Source of the DNA: QZLE01 sp033852075
GTDB lineage: Bacteria; Pseudomonadota; Gammaproteobacteria; QZLD01
Direction of reading: 5' to 3'
Assembly: GCA_033852075.1 (NCBI GenBank)
Contig: JAWSVC010000022.1
Coordinates: 124,001 to 188,000, forward strand
Length of the DNA: 64,000 nucleotides
The notes under the pieces are model-generated. The model searched no databases. It saw nothing but the letters and a program-made list of their open reading frames with translations, and had not been told where the DNA came from. A program made the translations under genes and the position numbers. Of the stretch, positions 7,771 to 15,531 are shown one piece after another (position 1 is the first letter of the stretch; each line of letters begins with the position of its first letter).

Positions 7771-8892
7771 TTACAGACTCTTTAGCGGAGTCACATATTC
7801 TTCAATCTCTAACCCAAACCCAGAAAGAGCATGCATTCTTTTGTTACTACCTAATACCCTTAGCTTTTTAATCCCAAGATCAGAAAGAATCTGTGCACCA
7901 AGACCAAAATTACGCAGCTTAGCACTTTGCTCACCTTCGCTTTTAGTTGTTGATGAAATAGAGCACTGATATTCATGTACCGAACGCAACAGATCTTCAT
8001 TATGATCGCTCTTGCGCAGTATCACTACCACACCGTTTTCTTCTTGCGATATATATTTCATAGCCTGGCGCAGTGGTAATTTCTCCTCTCTGCGTACACC
8101 ATAAAGAAGATCACAAAGTGGATTTTCCATATGTACCCGTACCAGAGTTGGTTCATCAGGATTAATGTGTCCTTTGACCAGAACCAAATGAATCGCTTTG
8201 TCGATACTGTCCTGATAGGTAATAAGCTGGAAGTTGCCATATTCGGTTGGAAATTCGCACTGCTCGATTCTTTCTATCTGCTTTTCATTAGCGATTCTAT
8301 AGTTAATCAGATCTGCTACGGTACCCATCTTAAGACCGTGCTCTTTAGCAAATTTAACCAGATCATCACGACGCGCCATAGTGCCGTCTTCATTTAATAT
8401 TTCAACAATAACCGCCGAAGGTTCTAAACCTGCAAGCTTGGCAAAGTCACATCCTGCTTCGGTATGCCCGGCACGTGTCAAAACACCACCCGGTTGCGCC
8501 ATCAATGGAAAGATATGACCAGGTTGCACAATGTCATCAGCATCAGCATCCGGAGCCACGGCGGCCTGCACGGTTTTTGCCCTGTCATCAGCAGATATAC
8601 CTGTGGTAACACCTTCGGCAGCTTCTATTGAAACCGTAAAATTAGTTCCATGCTTACAATCATTGCTTTCAACCATCAGTGACAGCTTTAAATTTTTACA
8701 TCTTTCCTGAGTTAAGGTTAGGCAGATCAGACCACGTCCATAGCGCGCCATAAAGTTGATATCTTCCGGTCTAACCATTGAGGCGGCCATCAATAAATCA
8801 CCTTCGTTTTCCCGATCTTCATCATCCATGATAATGACCATTTTACCCTGACGGATATCTTCAACTATTTCTTCAACTGTGTTTAATGTCAT
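7771..8892 (-). CDS. ribB: 3,4-dihydroxy-2-butanone 4-phosphate synthase with degenerate RibA-like domain (RibB-X type)
   Basis: Residues about 1-200 are a complete RibB: DDEDRENEGDL binds metal and ribulose 5-phosphate, and RAGHTEAGCDFAKLAG carries the conserved His. The C-terminal half follows the GTP cyclohydrolase II fold but the zinc-binding and catalytic signature (a CLTGD followed by RCDCG in true RibA) is missing; the equivalent stretch reads VHMENPLCDLLYGVRREEK. It is therefore unlikely to hydrolyse GTP and resembles the RibBX proteins described from other proteobacteria. A separate ribA must exist elsewhere. Naming it bifunctional RibBA would be misleading. Confidence 0.9.
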   Translation of the reverse strand: MTLNTVEEIVEDIRQGKMVIIMDDEDRENEGDLLMAASMVRPEDINFMARYGRGLICLTLTQERCKNLKLSLMVESNDCKHGTNFTVSIEAAEGVTTGISADDRAKTVQAAVAPDADADDIVQPGHIFPLMAQPGGVLTRAGHTEAGCDFAKLAGLEPSAVIVEILNEDGTMARRDDLVKFAKEHGLKMGTVADLINYRIANEKQIERIEQCEFPTEYGNFQLITYQDSIDKAIHLVLVKGHINPDEPTLVRVHMENPLCDLLYGVRREEKLPLRQAMKYISQEENGVVVILRKSDHNEDLLRSVHEYQCSISSTTKSEGEQSAKLRNFGLGAQILSDLGIKKLRVLGSNKRMHALSGFGLEIEEYVTPLKSL

Positions 8893-8910
8893 TATCTATC
8901 TTCTCTCAAA

Positions 8911-9018
8911 CAAGTTGGCTGAGCGTAGCCGAAGTCACCTTGTTTATTATCAGACCCTTCGGCTACGCTCAGGGGTCTTTTTGTTGGGCTTCGCAAGCTC
9001 AGCACCAACCTACGTTTT
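8911..9018. repeat. palindromic repeats between ribE and ribB
   Basis: Two hairpin repeats fill this gap. The first has 15-bp perfect arms TGAGCGTAGCCGAAG (8920-8934) and its complement (8957-8971). The second is a GTTGGGCTTCGCAAGCTC type hairpin ending near 9010. The first family recurs at 41773-41833 and the second near 9852. They are REP-like dispersed elements, here inside the riboflavin operon, and might affect mRNA stability. Confidence 0.8.
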
Positions 9019-9054
9019 CGTCATCCCGCTTAAGGAAGCCATCATTATTCATTT

Positions 9055-9723
9055 TTACCTTACAAAACCATTCTCTGCCAGAAAACCCAGCGACAATTTA
9101 TCTGCATTACTGCTTTCGTTTTCCTGATTCACACCACCTCGCAGCAACCGCTCCAGGTAGCGCGATATTATATCTACTTCCAGATTAACTTGCCTACCAG
9201 GATTTGCATTATTCAAGGTAGTCTCTTTCAGGGTTTGCGGAATGATGTTTAACGAAAACAGATCTCCATCAACCTCATTTACTGTTAGGCTTATACCATC
9301 AACAGTAATCGAACCTTTGGCAGCAATATACTTGGATATATGTGAAGGAGCCTTAATACGAAACTTAACCGAACGCGCATCATTCTCACGACTAATAATC
9401 TCACCCAAACCATCAACATGACCGCTAACGATATGGCCACCCATACGACTGGTTGGCATTAGCGCCTTTTCCAAATTAACTTTGGTTCCGGACTTGGCAA
9501 TTGCCAGTGATGTCTTACTAAGGCTTTCTTTAGAAACATCGGCCCAGAAGCTGGTTGGAGTTAGATCCGTTACCGTAAGGCAAATACCATTAACAGCAAT
9601 ACTATCTCCAAGATTAACATCTACCAAAGGCATCTTATTAACTGCAACCTCAAGACGTACATCACCACCGCTGCTTTGCAGTTGTGCGATTTTACCGATG
9701 TCTTCAACTATTCCTGTGAACAA
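9055..9723 (-). CDS. ribE: riboflavin synthase alpha subunit
   Basis: Dismutates two lumazines into riboflavin and the pyrimidine precursor. Two homologous lumazine-binding barrels are visible: FTGIVEDIGKI with DSIAVNGICLTVT, and then GHIVSGHVDGLGEI with SITVDGISLTVNEV. I start at a TTG at 9723, because the product then begins (M)FTGIVED as in the family and GGAAGG lies 6 to 7 bases upstream; the longer frame to 9753 runs into a mobile repeat. The resulting 222 residues are normal. The 3' end also sits next to repeats. Confidence 0.92.
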   Translation of the reverse strand: MFTGIVEDIGKIAQLQSSGGDVRLEVAVNKMPLVDVNLGDSIAVNGICLTVTDLTPTSFWADVSKESLSKTSLAIAKSGTKVNLEKALMPTSRMGGHIVSGHVDGLGEIISRENDARSVKFRIKAPSHISKYIAAKGSITVDGISLTVNEVDGDLFSLNIIPQTLKETTLNNANPGRQVNLEVDIISRYLERLLRGGVNQENESSNADKLSLGFLAENGFVR

Positions 9724-9745
9724 CTCACACCTTCCAATTTCAAAG

Positions 9746-9845
9746 AAAAGCAAATATGTATTTTCAGACCGTCTGCGGCATGGATAGCCGCAGCCGAGCT
9801 ACATGGATGTATTTATGCGTGTCTGCAAAATACATATTTGCTTTT
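9746..9845. repeat. MITE-like inverted repeat upstream of ribE
   Basis: A 100-bp element with long terminal inverted repeats: 24 bp at 9746-9769 and the complement at 9821-9845 with one extra base. Inside is a second perfect hairpin CTGCGGC/GCCGCAG (9773-9793) and the phrase GAGCTACATGGATGTATTTA, a hallmark of a repeat common in gammaproteobacterial intergenic DNA. It lies between ribD and ribE and ends about 20 bp before the ribE start. Confidence 0.85.
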
Positions 9846-9851
9846 TCAAAC

Positions 9852-9927
9852 TTGTTGGGCTTCGCAAGCTCAGCCCCAATCTATATTTTTCATTTCTTTG
9901 TTGTGTTACGCCTGCGGCTAACACAAC
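9852..9927. repeat. two REP-like hairpins downstream of ribD
   Basis: A GTTGGGCTTCGCAAGCTCAG type hairpin is followed by a second, GTTGTGTTA/TAACACAAC with 9-bp arms (9900-9927). The same hairpin occurs at 17019-17046 with arms GTTGGGTTA/TAACCCAAC, so the stem has changed on both sides together. The position just after the ribD stop suits a 3' stabilising or terminating structure. Confidence 0.75.
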
Positions 9928-9932
9928 CTACA

Positions 9933-11153
9933 TTAATTTTTAATCGGCTTGGCAACAATTCGCCAATCTTTACCAACTGCCCGGATATCCATGATATCCA
10001 GCTCAACCTTATCTGCCATTTTATCCAGCCCTGGCAAATCGAATAATCCCTTCGCGGCACTACCCATGATATGCGGAGCCATATATACCAACAGTTCATC
10101 AATCAATCCAGCCTGCAAGAAAGCACCTGATAATATCGAGCCTGCTTCAACCATCAATTCATTAACACCTTCGCTACCGAGGCATTCAACAACCCATTGC
10201 AGATCCATTTTTTCAGAATCAAGCATCTTTGCTGAAACAACCTTGGCGCCTTTTTGTTCTAGCAATTTCACTTTTTCTGCATTGGTAGTAATAACTTTTT
10301 CGCAGGAAAGAATTACTACCTCCTTCTCGGGATTCCCGCCTTCGCGGGAATGACGGTTTAAATCGTCACCAAAAATCCTAGCCGTTTCTACAATCTGAAG
10401 ATTAGGATCTATAACCACTCTAAGTGGCTGTTTAACATCCTGCTTTTTACCAGCGGAGTGCTCTTCCTTAAGTCTAGCATTCATTTGCGGATCGTCATGT
10501 AATATCGACCCAATACCAGTAATTATTGCACTACTTCGAGCACGCAGGCGATGCACATCTTCCCGAGCCTCGTCAGCGGTAATCCACTTGCTTTCACCAG
10601 AAGCCATGGCAGTTCTGCCATCCAGGCTCATTGCCATCTTACAACGCACAAAAGGGAGTCCGGTTTGCATCCGCTTAATAAACCCCGGATTTAGCTGTTC
10701 CGCCTCTTGCTGCATCAAACCAACTTCGACTTGTATACCGGCATCTTCCAGCTTTTTTATACCATTTCCAGCAACTTGCGGATTAGGATCCTGCATTGCT
10801 ATTACAACGCGTTTTACTTTTGCTTCGACCAATCGGTCAGCACACGGAGGGGTTCTTCCAAAATGGGAACATGGCTCGAGGGTCACGTAGACGGTAGAGC
10901 CTTCAGCAATCTCTGAACAAAGGTCTTCAGCAGATTTACAACAAGAAAGGAGAGCATTTACTTCAGCATGAGGTTCGCCAGCCTTCTGATGCCAGCCTTC
11001 CCCGATAATTTCTTCATCCTTTACAACTACACAGCCAACTCGCGGATTAGGATCCGTGGTATAGATACCTTTTTGCGCTAGCGTAATCGCCTTGCGCATA
11101 TATTCAAAGTCAGCAGTTGTAAAAGAACTCATATTCAATAAAGAATCTGTCAT
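9933..11153 (-). CDS. ribD: bifunctional diaminohydroxyphosphoribosylaminopyrimidine deaminase / reductase
   Basis: Carries out the second and third steps of riboflavin synthesis. The N-terminal deaminase shows the zinc motif HAEVNALLSC and TLEPCSHFGRTPPCADRLVEA; the C-terminal reductase has GRTAMASGESKWIT and ELMVEAGSILSGAFL. Its reductase half contains an in-frame palindromic repeat that is translated as NRHSREGGNPE (10327-10357), between a strand ending IFGDDL and EKEVVIL, in a region that is a loop in relatives. The gene heads the ribD-ribE-ribB-ribH-nusB group. The start could also be the ATG at 11132; neither has a good ribosome site. Confidence 0.93.
   Translation of the reverse strand: MTDSLLNMSSFTTADFEYMRKAITLAQKGIYTTDPNPRVGCVVVKDEEIIGEGWHQKAGEPHAEVNALLSCCKSAEDLCSEIAEGSTVYVTLEPCSHFGRTPPCADRLVEAKVKRVVIAMQDPNPQVAGNGIKKLEDAGIQVEVGLMQQEAEQLNPGFIKRMQTGLPFVRCKMAMSLDGRTAMASGESKWITADEAREDVHRLRARSSAIITGIGSILHDDPQMNARLKEEHSAGKKQDVKQPLRVVIDPNLQIVETARIFGDDLNRHSREGGNPEKEVVILSCEKVITTNAEKVKLLEQKGAKVVSAKMLDSEKMDLQWVVECLGSEGVNELMVEAGSILSGAFLQAGLIDELLVYMAPHIMGSAAKGLFDLPGLDKMADKVELDIMDIRAVGKDWRIVAKPIKN
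10332..10351. repeat. palindromic repeat inside ribD
   Basis: ATTCCCGC CTTC GCGGGAAT forms a perfect 8-bp hairpin followed by GACGG, the common dispersed bacterial repeat that in this frame is read HSREGGNP. It keeps the ribD frame open, comparable in principle to the in-frame palindromic elements of Rickettsia. Confidence 0.85.
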
Positions 11154-11224
11154 GGGGTAAAAACGGGGGACAATATTACTATATTAAGCCTTAAGTTGCT
11201 ATTTTTATTCTTTAAATTATACAA

Positions 11225-11623
11225 CTATACCCAATTATCTGTTCTTAAGCCTTCAACTCTCTTAAACTCTTTCAGATTATTTGTGATTAAAATTAACCCT
11301 TCGGATCTGGCATGCCCAGCTATGTGTAAATCATTAACTCCGATTGGAGTTCCATTTTTCTCTAGATTCGCCCTGATATTGCCGTAGTGAGCAGCAGCCT
11401 TACTTCCGTAATCAAGCACCTCAAGTCTGGAAACAAAATCCTCAACAGCTTGCAGATTTCCTTCTATATTAGAGCTCTTTTCAGCACCATGCAGTAATTC
11501 GGATAATGTAATAGAGCTAATACACATCTGTCCTGCATGCCGATTAAAGGTTTGTAATACTTCAACCGGTCTTCGCTTAATAACGTAGATTACAATATTG
11601 GTATCAAGCATATATTTAATCAT
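11225..11623 (-). CDS. vapC: VapC toxin, PIN-domain ribonuclease
   Basis: A 132-residue PIN nuclease. The acidic active-site pattern is visible: LDTN near the start, SELLHG, and GVNDLHIAGHA, with ITNNLKEF near the end. It resembles the VapC group known to cleave initiator tRNA. The ATG at 11623 lies within the last codons of vapB (8-bp overlap), typical for a coupled toxin-antitoxin operon; a TTG one codon earlier is also in frame. The full length and intact residues argue it is active. Confidence 0.92.
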   Translation of the reverse strand: MIKYMLDTNIVIYVIKRRPVEVLQTFNRHAGQMCISSITLSELLHGAEKSSNIEGNLQAVEDFVSRLEVLDYGSKAAAHYGNIRANLEKNGTPIGVNDLHIAGHARSEGLILITNNLKEFKRVEGLRTDNWV

Positions 11624-11855
11624 CAAACGATTCCCTTTCAGACTGCTCCTGCGATGCTCGCTCTACCATAAAATCATCTGTCACAGTTGCTGATCCAAGA
11701 AAAAAACTATCCCACGTATTCTCAACAGGAGAAAGTATTCTTTCATTACCTACAACTCTGACATTAACTTTTTTAATATCATCCGGAAAACGAGTGTCTG
11801 CCGGCAACCTAACCGCTTGGGTTCTATTATTTACAAAAACAGATCCAGTAGTCAT
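11616..11855 (-). CDS. vapB: VapB antitoxin, AbrB/SpoVT type
   Basis: A 79-residue antitoxin. SVFVNNRTQAVRLPADTRF is the swapped-hairpin DNA-binding part, and the acidic tail ending QSERESFDD should wrap VapC. The start at 11855 is supported by GGAG 6 bases upstream; a TTG four codons earlier lacks one. VapB-VapC complexes usually repress their own promoter, and a repeated sequence just upstream could be the operator. Confidence 0.92.
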   Translation of the reverse strand: MTTGSVFVNNRTQAVRLPADTRFPDDIKKVNVRVVGNERILSPVENTWDSFFLGSATVTDDFMVERASQEQSERESFDD

Positions 11856-11888
11856 AAAATACTCCAATACTTAAGCTATATACATATC

Positions 11889-11927
11889 ATATATAGCACG
11901 CATGTATATTGCAACGATATATAGCAC
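11889..11927. promoter_or_regulatory. putative VapBC operator, direct repeats
   Basis: The 11-mer ATATATAGCAC occurs twice, at 11889-11899 and 11917-11927, in the AT-rich region upstream of vapB. A spacing of 28 bp start to start, close to three helical turns, would put two bound complexes on one face. No experiment backs this; it is inferred from position. Confidence 0.5.
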
Positions 11928-11973
11928 ATTACTAATAAAAAATATCCAACTTCATATTTTCAATATTATAAGC

Positions 11974-12005
11974 TTGACCCTGGAGTTAACTCCATAGTTT
12001 ATAAT
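11974..12005 (+). promoter_or_regulatory. MerR/ZntR-type promoter and operator
   Basis: TTGACC (-35) and TATAAT (-10) are separated by 20 bp, the over-long spacer typical of MerR-activated promoters. The spacer holds the near-palindrome CTGGAGTTAACTCCATAG. This is very close to the E. coli zntA promoter, which has CTGGAGTCGACTCCAG and the same spacing. It should control the downstream regulator and permease as one autoregulated unit. Confidence 0.88.
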
Positions 12006-12034
12006 TATATTGTAAGCTAAATATGGACAGGAAA

Positions 12035-12454
12035 ATGAAGACTATTAAGATTGGCGAATTAGCCAAATTAGCAAACACTCCGATCGAAACCATTCGTTAT
12101 TATGAAAAGATCGGGCTTCTGGAAAAACCACAGCGTACCGCTGCTGGTTATCGTATGTATTCTAATGAGAATATCGAAGGACTAAAGTTTATTAAGCGCG
12201 CTAAACACGTTGGTTTTTCTATTAAAGAAATTCATGAACTGCTTTACCTGCGTCATGAAAAACACTCAAAAACCTGCCACGATGTAAAAGAATTTGCCAG
12301 CAAAAAACTAATAGATATTGAAGAAAAGATTTCTGAACTGACCAAAATCAAGGATGCTCTGGAAAAAATTGTAAACAGCTGTAATGGCGGCAGCAATAGC
12401 GCGGATCACTGCAACATCCTCAATGCCTTAGATTCATGCAAAGAGCTAGAGTGA
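12035..12454 (+). CDS. MerR-family metal-responsive regulator (ZntR/CadR/CueR-like)
   Basis: Begins with the MerR helix-turn-helix: IKIGELAKLANTPIETIRYYEKIGLL, then a wing and a long dimerisation helix. A Cys follows in KTCHDVK (the position of ZntR Cys79) and the C-terminal loop has NSC followed by SADHC and DSC. This fits binding of a divalent ion (zinc, cadmium or lead) more than the shorter CueR loop. AGGA 4 bases before the ATG at 12035 supports this start over an in-frame ATG at 12023, which would be only about 10 bases from the expected transcript start. It activates the promoter it sits behind. Confidence 0.9.
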   Translation: MKTIKIGELAKLANTPIETIRYYEKIGLLEKPQRTAAGYRMYSNENIEGLKFIKRAKHVGFSIKEIHELLYLRHEKHSKTCHDVKEFASKKLIDIEEKISELTKIKDALEKIVNSCNGGSNSADHCNILNALDSCKELE

Positions 12455-12472
12455 AAATAAAGGAGCATAGCC

Positions 12473-13687
12473 ATGATTGAGAATACATTAAATATACTTT
12501 TAGAAGTTGCGCCTTTTTTATTACTTGGGCTGATTATCTCTGGGCTCATAAAATCATACGCCTCTGATACCTTAATTAAAAAACACCTATCTGGCACAGG
12601 AATAAAGCCTGTTGTAAAGGCATCGCTTATTGGAGCCCCTATTCCTCTTTGCTCTTGCGGAGTTATTCCTGTTGCTATGGGGCTGCGTAAACAAGGCGCA
12701 TCCAAGGGCGCCACAGCATCTTTTATGATCGCCACCCCAGAAACCGGGGTAGATTCAATATCGGTTTCATTTGCTCTGCTCGGACCATTTATAGCTATTG
12801 CCAGGCCTATTGCAGCACTTTTTTCATCTATTACTGCAGGAATTCTGGTTGATACATTTGCAGATAATAAGAACACCATAACCAATGAAGTTCCTAAATC
12901 ATGTTGTAGCAGCCATAATACTTCGAATTTACCCCAAACAGGATTGCAAAGATTTTTAGATGGGCAAAAATTCTCATTCACCACCCTTTATGACGACACC
13001 TTTAAATGGCTGTTTATCGGCATTATTGCAGCCGGAACAATCTTGACTTACGTTCCATCTGACTATTTTGCTGAACTTGGACACAGTTATCTTGGCATGC
13101 TACTGGTAATGGCAATCAGCATTCCTATGTATACCTGTGCTACCGCATCTACTCCAATTGCAGCAGGACTTATCGCGATGGGTATTTCCCCCGGAGCCGC
13201 ACTAGTATTCTTACTTGCAGGACCGGCAACCAATATCGCAACTCTTGGGGTAATAAATAAAGAGCTTGGCAAGAAAGCCATGATCGCCTACCTATCTTCA
13301 ATTGGAATATGTGCTTTGGGTTTCGGGATTCTTACAGATTATATTTCAAGCCAACTTGGCATTAATGTGATAACTAACCTACAGGATCAAGAACATCTTG
13401 TACCACATTTTATTGCCTGGAGTGCTTTAGCAATTTTGGTCTTTTCGCAAAAACATGTGCGCAAAATATGGCTAGCACCTTTTACTCAAAAAACAGCAGA
13501 AACATCTGAGCCTGAAGCCAAAAGCTGTTGTGGAAGCAAGCCAGAAATCCAAAAAACTGAAACTAGCTGTTGTTCATCTGACAAACCCGAGCCAGCAAAA
13601 ACTGAAGCAAGTTGTTGTGCTAGCCCCCAAAAGGAAGAAGAAAAACCGAAGTCTTGTTGCTGTGGGTCGAAAAAAGATGGAGGTTAG
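12473..13687 (+). CDS. Cu/Zn efflux permease of the SO_0444 / ArsP (DUF318) family
   Basis: A membrane permease of 404 residues with two homologous bundles of hydrophobic segments. The family signatures are the CSCGVIPVAMGLRKQGAS region and CATASTPIAAGLIAMG with GPATNIAT. A loop between the halves contains CCSSHN, and the last 60 residues have four Cys clusters (SCCGSKP, SCCSSDKP, SCCASP, SCCCGSKK), probably a flexible metal-binding tail. AAGGAG precedes the ATG by 8 bases. Cotranscription with the MerR regulator suggests export of the metal that regulator senses. Confidence 0.88.
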   Translation: MIENTLNILLEVAPFLLLGLIISGLIKSYASDTLIKKHLSGTGIKPVVKASLIGAPIPLCSCGVIPVAMGLRKQGASKGATASFMIATPETGVDSISVSFALLGPFIAIARPIAALFSSITAGILVDTFADNKNTITNEVPKSCCSSHNTSNLPQTGLQRFLDGQKFSFTTLYDDTFKWLFIGIIAAGTILTYVPSDYFAELGHSYLGMLLVMAISIPMYTCATASTPIAAGLIAMGISPGAALVFLLAGPATNIATLGVINKELGKKAMIAYLSSIGICALGFGILTDYISSQLGINVITNLQDQEHLVPHFIAWSALAILVFSQKHVRKIWLAPFTQKTAETSEPEAKSCCGSKPEIQKTETSCCSSDKPEPAKTEASCCASPQKEEEKPKSCCCGSKKDGG

Positions 13688-14089
13688 TTTTTCTGGATAA
13701 CGGGCCTACGCCCACTGCTGTCCGGGGAAAATAGCATTTTTATAAACTTGGCTCAAATTAGCGTTTCGCGCTGCGATTTTCAATCGCTGGATCCCCCGGT
13801 CAAGCCGGAGGATGACAGCATCTTACTTGGGAAGATCTCTACTTAGTCATTACCCGACTTGATCGGGTAATCCAGTTTAAGTCTAAATATTTGCAATATC
13901 ACTTGAAACCTTTAGCTATAAAGCTTTTGCGATTGCATCTAAACTTTCCCTGGACAGTAATGGGCCTACGCCGGTATGACGGTGATATTATTATTTGCAG
14001 ATTACATTATGCATACCGGGCAGAGCCCGGTTGTATGCGTTCCCAGGCAGAGCCTGGGAACGAGAAAAAGAGTAAGCCGCAGTAGCTTT
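13688..14089. repeat. intergenic repeat island after the permease
   Basis: No gene is supported. A cassette is bounded by inverted ends: GGGCCTACGCCCACTGCTG (from 13702) continuing TCCGGGGAAA, and the reverse complement-like end at 13945-13982. Inside are further palindromes, such as CCCCCGGTCAAGCCGGAGG near 13793 and TTACCCGACTTGATCGGGTAA near 13852. After the cassette come CGGGCAGAGCCCGG and GTTCCCAGGCAGAGCCTGG (near 14039). The end of the island, 14066-14089, is a fragment of the 121-bp hairpin element described at 20485 and touches the mtaB stop codon. Confidence 0.75.
14066..14089 (-). repeat. fragment of the 121-bp 3'-flush hairpin element (copy D)
   Basis: Read from the mtaB stop codon, this is AAAGCTACTGCG followed by GCTTACTC, matching the stop-proximal end of the three full copies. 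The rest is missing or too diverged to see. The terminal TTT joins directly to the TAA stop of mtaB (14090-14092). Confidence 0.7.
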
Positions 14090-15391
14090 TTACCGTTCAA
14101 GAGTGCGGCCAATGATATACTCAGCACCTTCCCCCACAAAATCGAGTTTCACACGATGAATCCGCCCCGCCAAACTCTCAAGCCCATCCGGCACATCTAC
14201 TGCGACACGAAGATAGTTATCGGTGTAACCAAAAAATCTTTTCTCATTAGAATCAAGATCTACACTATATGATTCGAACAAAACATCAAATTCTTTGCCA
14301 AGATATTCGCGCATTGTACGCTTGCGCATCTCCTGACTTAGCTTTTCCAGTTGTTTACAACGCGCCTTTATAACATCCGGCGTAACTTTGTTATCCATCT
14401 TCGCAGCTCTGGTTCCTTCGCGCGATGAAAACGAGAAAATATGTATATGACTAAAACCAATTTCCTGGATATATTCCAGCGAGTTTTTCCAGTTTTCCTC
14501 AGTTTCCCCAGGAAAACCAACAATTATGTCGGTAGTTATTGTTAGATTAGGAATTAGATCACGCGCCCTCTGCACAATTCTACGATAAGAGTCCAGATCG
14601 CACTTTCTGCCCATGCGCATTAACACTCCATCACTTCCACTTTGCAATGGCAAATGAAGGTGCGGCATTAATCGCTTATTTTTGAATTGCTCTAGTATCT
14701 CTTCAGACAGATCCCAAGGTTCCAGAGATGAGATTCTGATACGCGGTATCGCCGTTTCTTTCAAAATAATTTTAATCAGCTCTGCTAGAGAGCTGTTATT
14801 ATCACCACCATAGCCACCTACATGCACCCCGGTAAGAACTATCTCGTTAATATCTCCAGCATGCAGCAAATTTATTTCAGCAACAATATCTTCTGGACTT
14901 CTACTTCTTTCATCTCCACGCGCAACAGTTACTATGCAATATGCACAGCTGTTGCGGCAACCATCCTGAATCTTTACAAACGCCCGATCTTTTCCTCGCG
15001 CAAATAAGACCGATTCATTAGCTTCAGCTGCGTGCACCGAGCTGGTTGGAATATCGAATTTATCCTTTACTATGCTGGCAAGGTTATCTTTTTGAGTATT
15101 ATCAACAACCAGATCAACGCCTAATTTTTCTGCAACATCCTCTGGACTTAGGCTTGCATAACACCCTGTCACTACAAGCTTTACTCCAGGATTATCACGA
15201 TAATATCTTCTTATAGCCCGGCGAGATTTTCTCTCTGCCTCCTGAGTAACTGCGCAACTATTAAATACAACAATATCTGCCTCTTTAAGACTATTTACAA
15301 TTTCATAACCATAACCCTGCAGTTCTGCTGCACAAGTTTGTAATTCAGCCTCATTGAGCCTGCATCCCAGAGCCTTTAAGAAAATCTTCAT
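14090..15391 (-). CDS. mtaB: tRNA (N6-threonylcarbamoyladenosine37-C2)-methylthiotransferase MtaB
   Basis: A radical SAM methylthiotransferase converting t6A37 to ms2t6A. The N-terminal UPF0004 domain has three cluster cysteines (ALGCRLNEAE, FNSCAVT, VTGCYA); the radical SAM triplet is CRNSCAYC; a C-terminal TRAM domain ends the protein. The ALGCRLNEAE start and GVHVGGYG motif separate MtaB from MiaB and RimO. At 433 residues it is normal in length. The stop codon abuts a fragment of the hairpin element. Confidence 0.9.
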   Translation of the reverse strand: MKIFLKALGCRLNEAELQTCAAELQGYGYEIVNSLKEADIVVFNSCAVTQEAERKSRRAIRRYYRDNPGVKLVVTGCYASLSPEDVAEKLGVDLVVDNTQKDNLASIVKDKFDIPTSSVHAAEANESVLFARGKDRAFVKIQDGCRNSCAYCIVTVARGDERSRSPEDIVAEINLLHAGDINEIVLTGVHVGGYGGDNNSSLAELIKIILKETAIPRIRISSLEPWDLSEEILEQFKNKRLMPHLHLPLQSGSDGVLMRMGRKCDLDSYRRIVQRARDLIPNLTITTDIIVGFPGETEENWKNSLEYIQEIGFSHIHIFSFSSREGTRAAKMDNKVTPDVIKARCKQLEKLSQEMRKRTMREYLGKEFDVLFESYSVDLDSNEKRFFGYTDNYLRVAVDVPDGLESLAGRIHRVKLDFVGEGAEYIIGRTLER

Positions 15392-15531
15392 CTATTAACC
15401 AATAATCTAGTGAACGTTTTATACAGCCGCATATTATGTACAACTAGCAAGTATTTCACCAATTTAATTTACATCGCCAGAAAAGTGCCATGGAATTTTT
15501 GAAGACTTCCTACGACAGCGGTACCATTTAT

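Noticed and set aside
8879..9188. Two plus-strand frames of 82 and 100 codons opposite ribE and ribB
   Set aside because: They run through REP-like repeats and the antisense of ribE; composition and position show no sign of coding.
11225..11855. Genomic island carrying vapBC and the metal genes
   Set aside because: Both units are compact, but no integrase, tRNA boundary or direct repeat bounds them.
13688..14089. CRISPR array
   Set aside because: The palindromes differ from one another and lack regular spacing; no cas gene is in the window.
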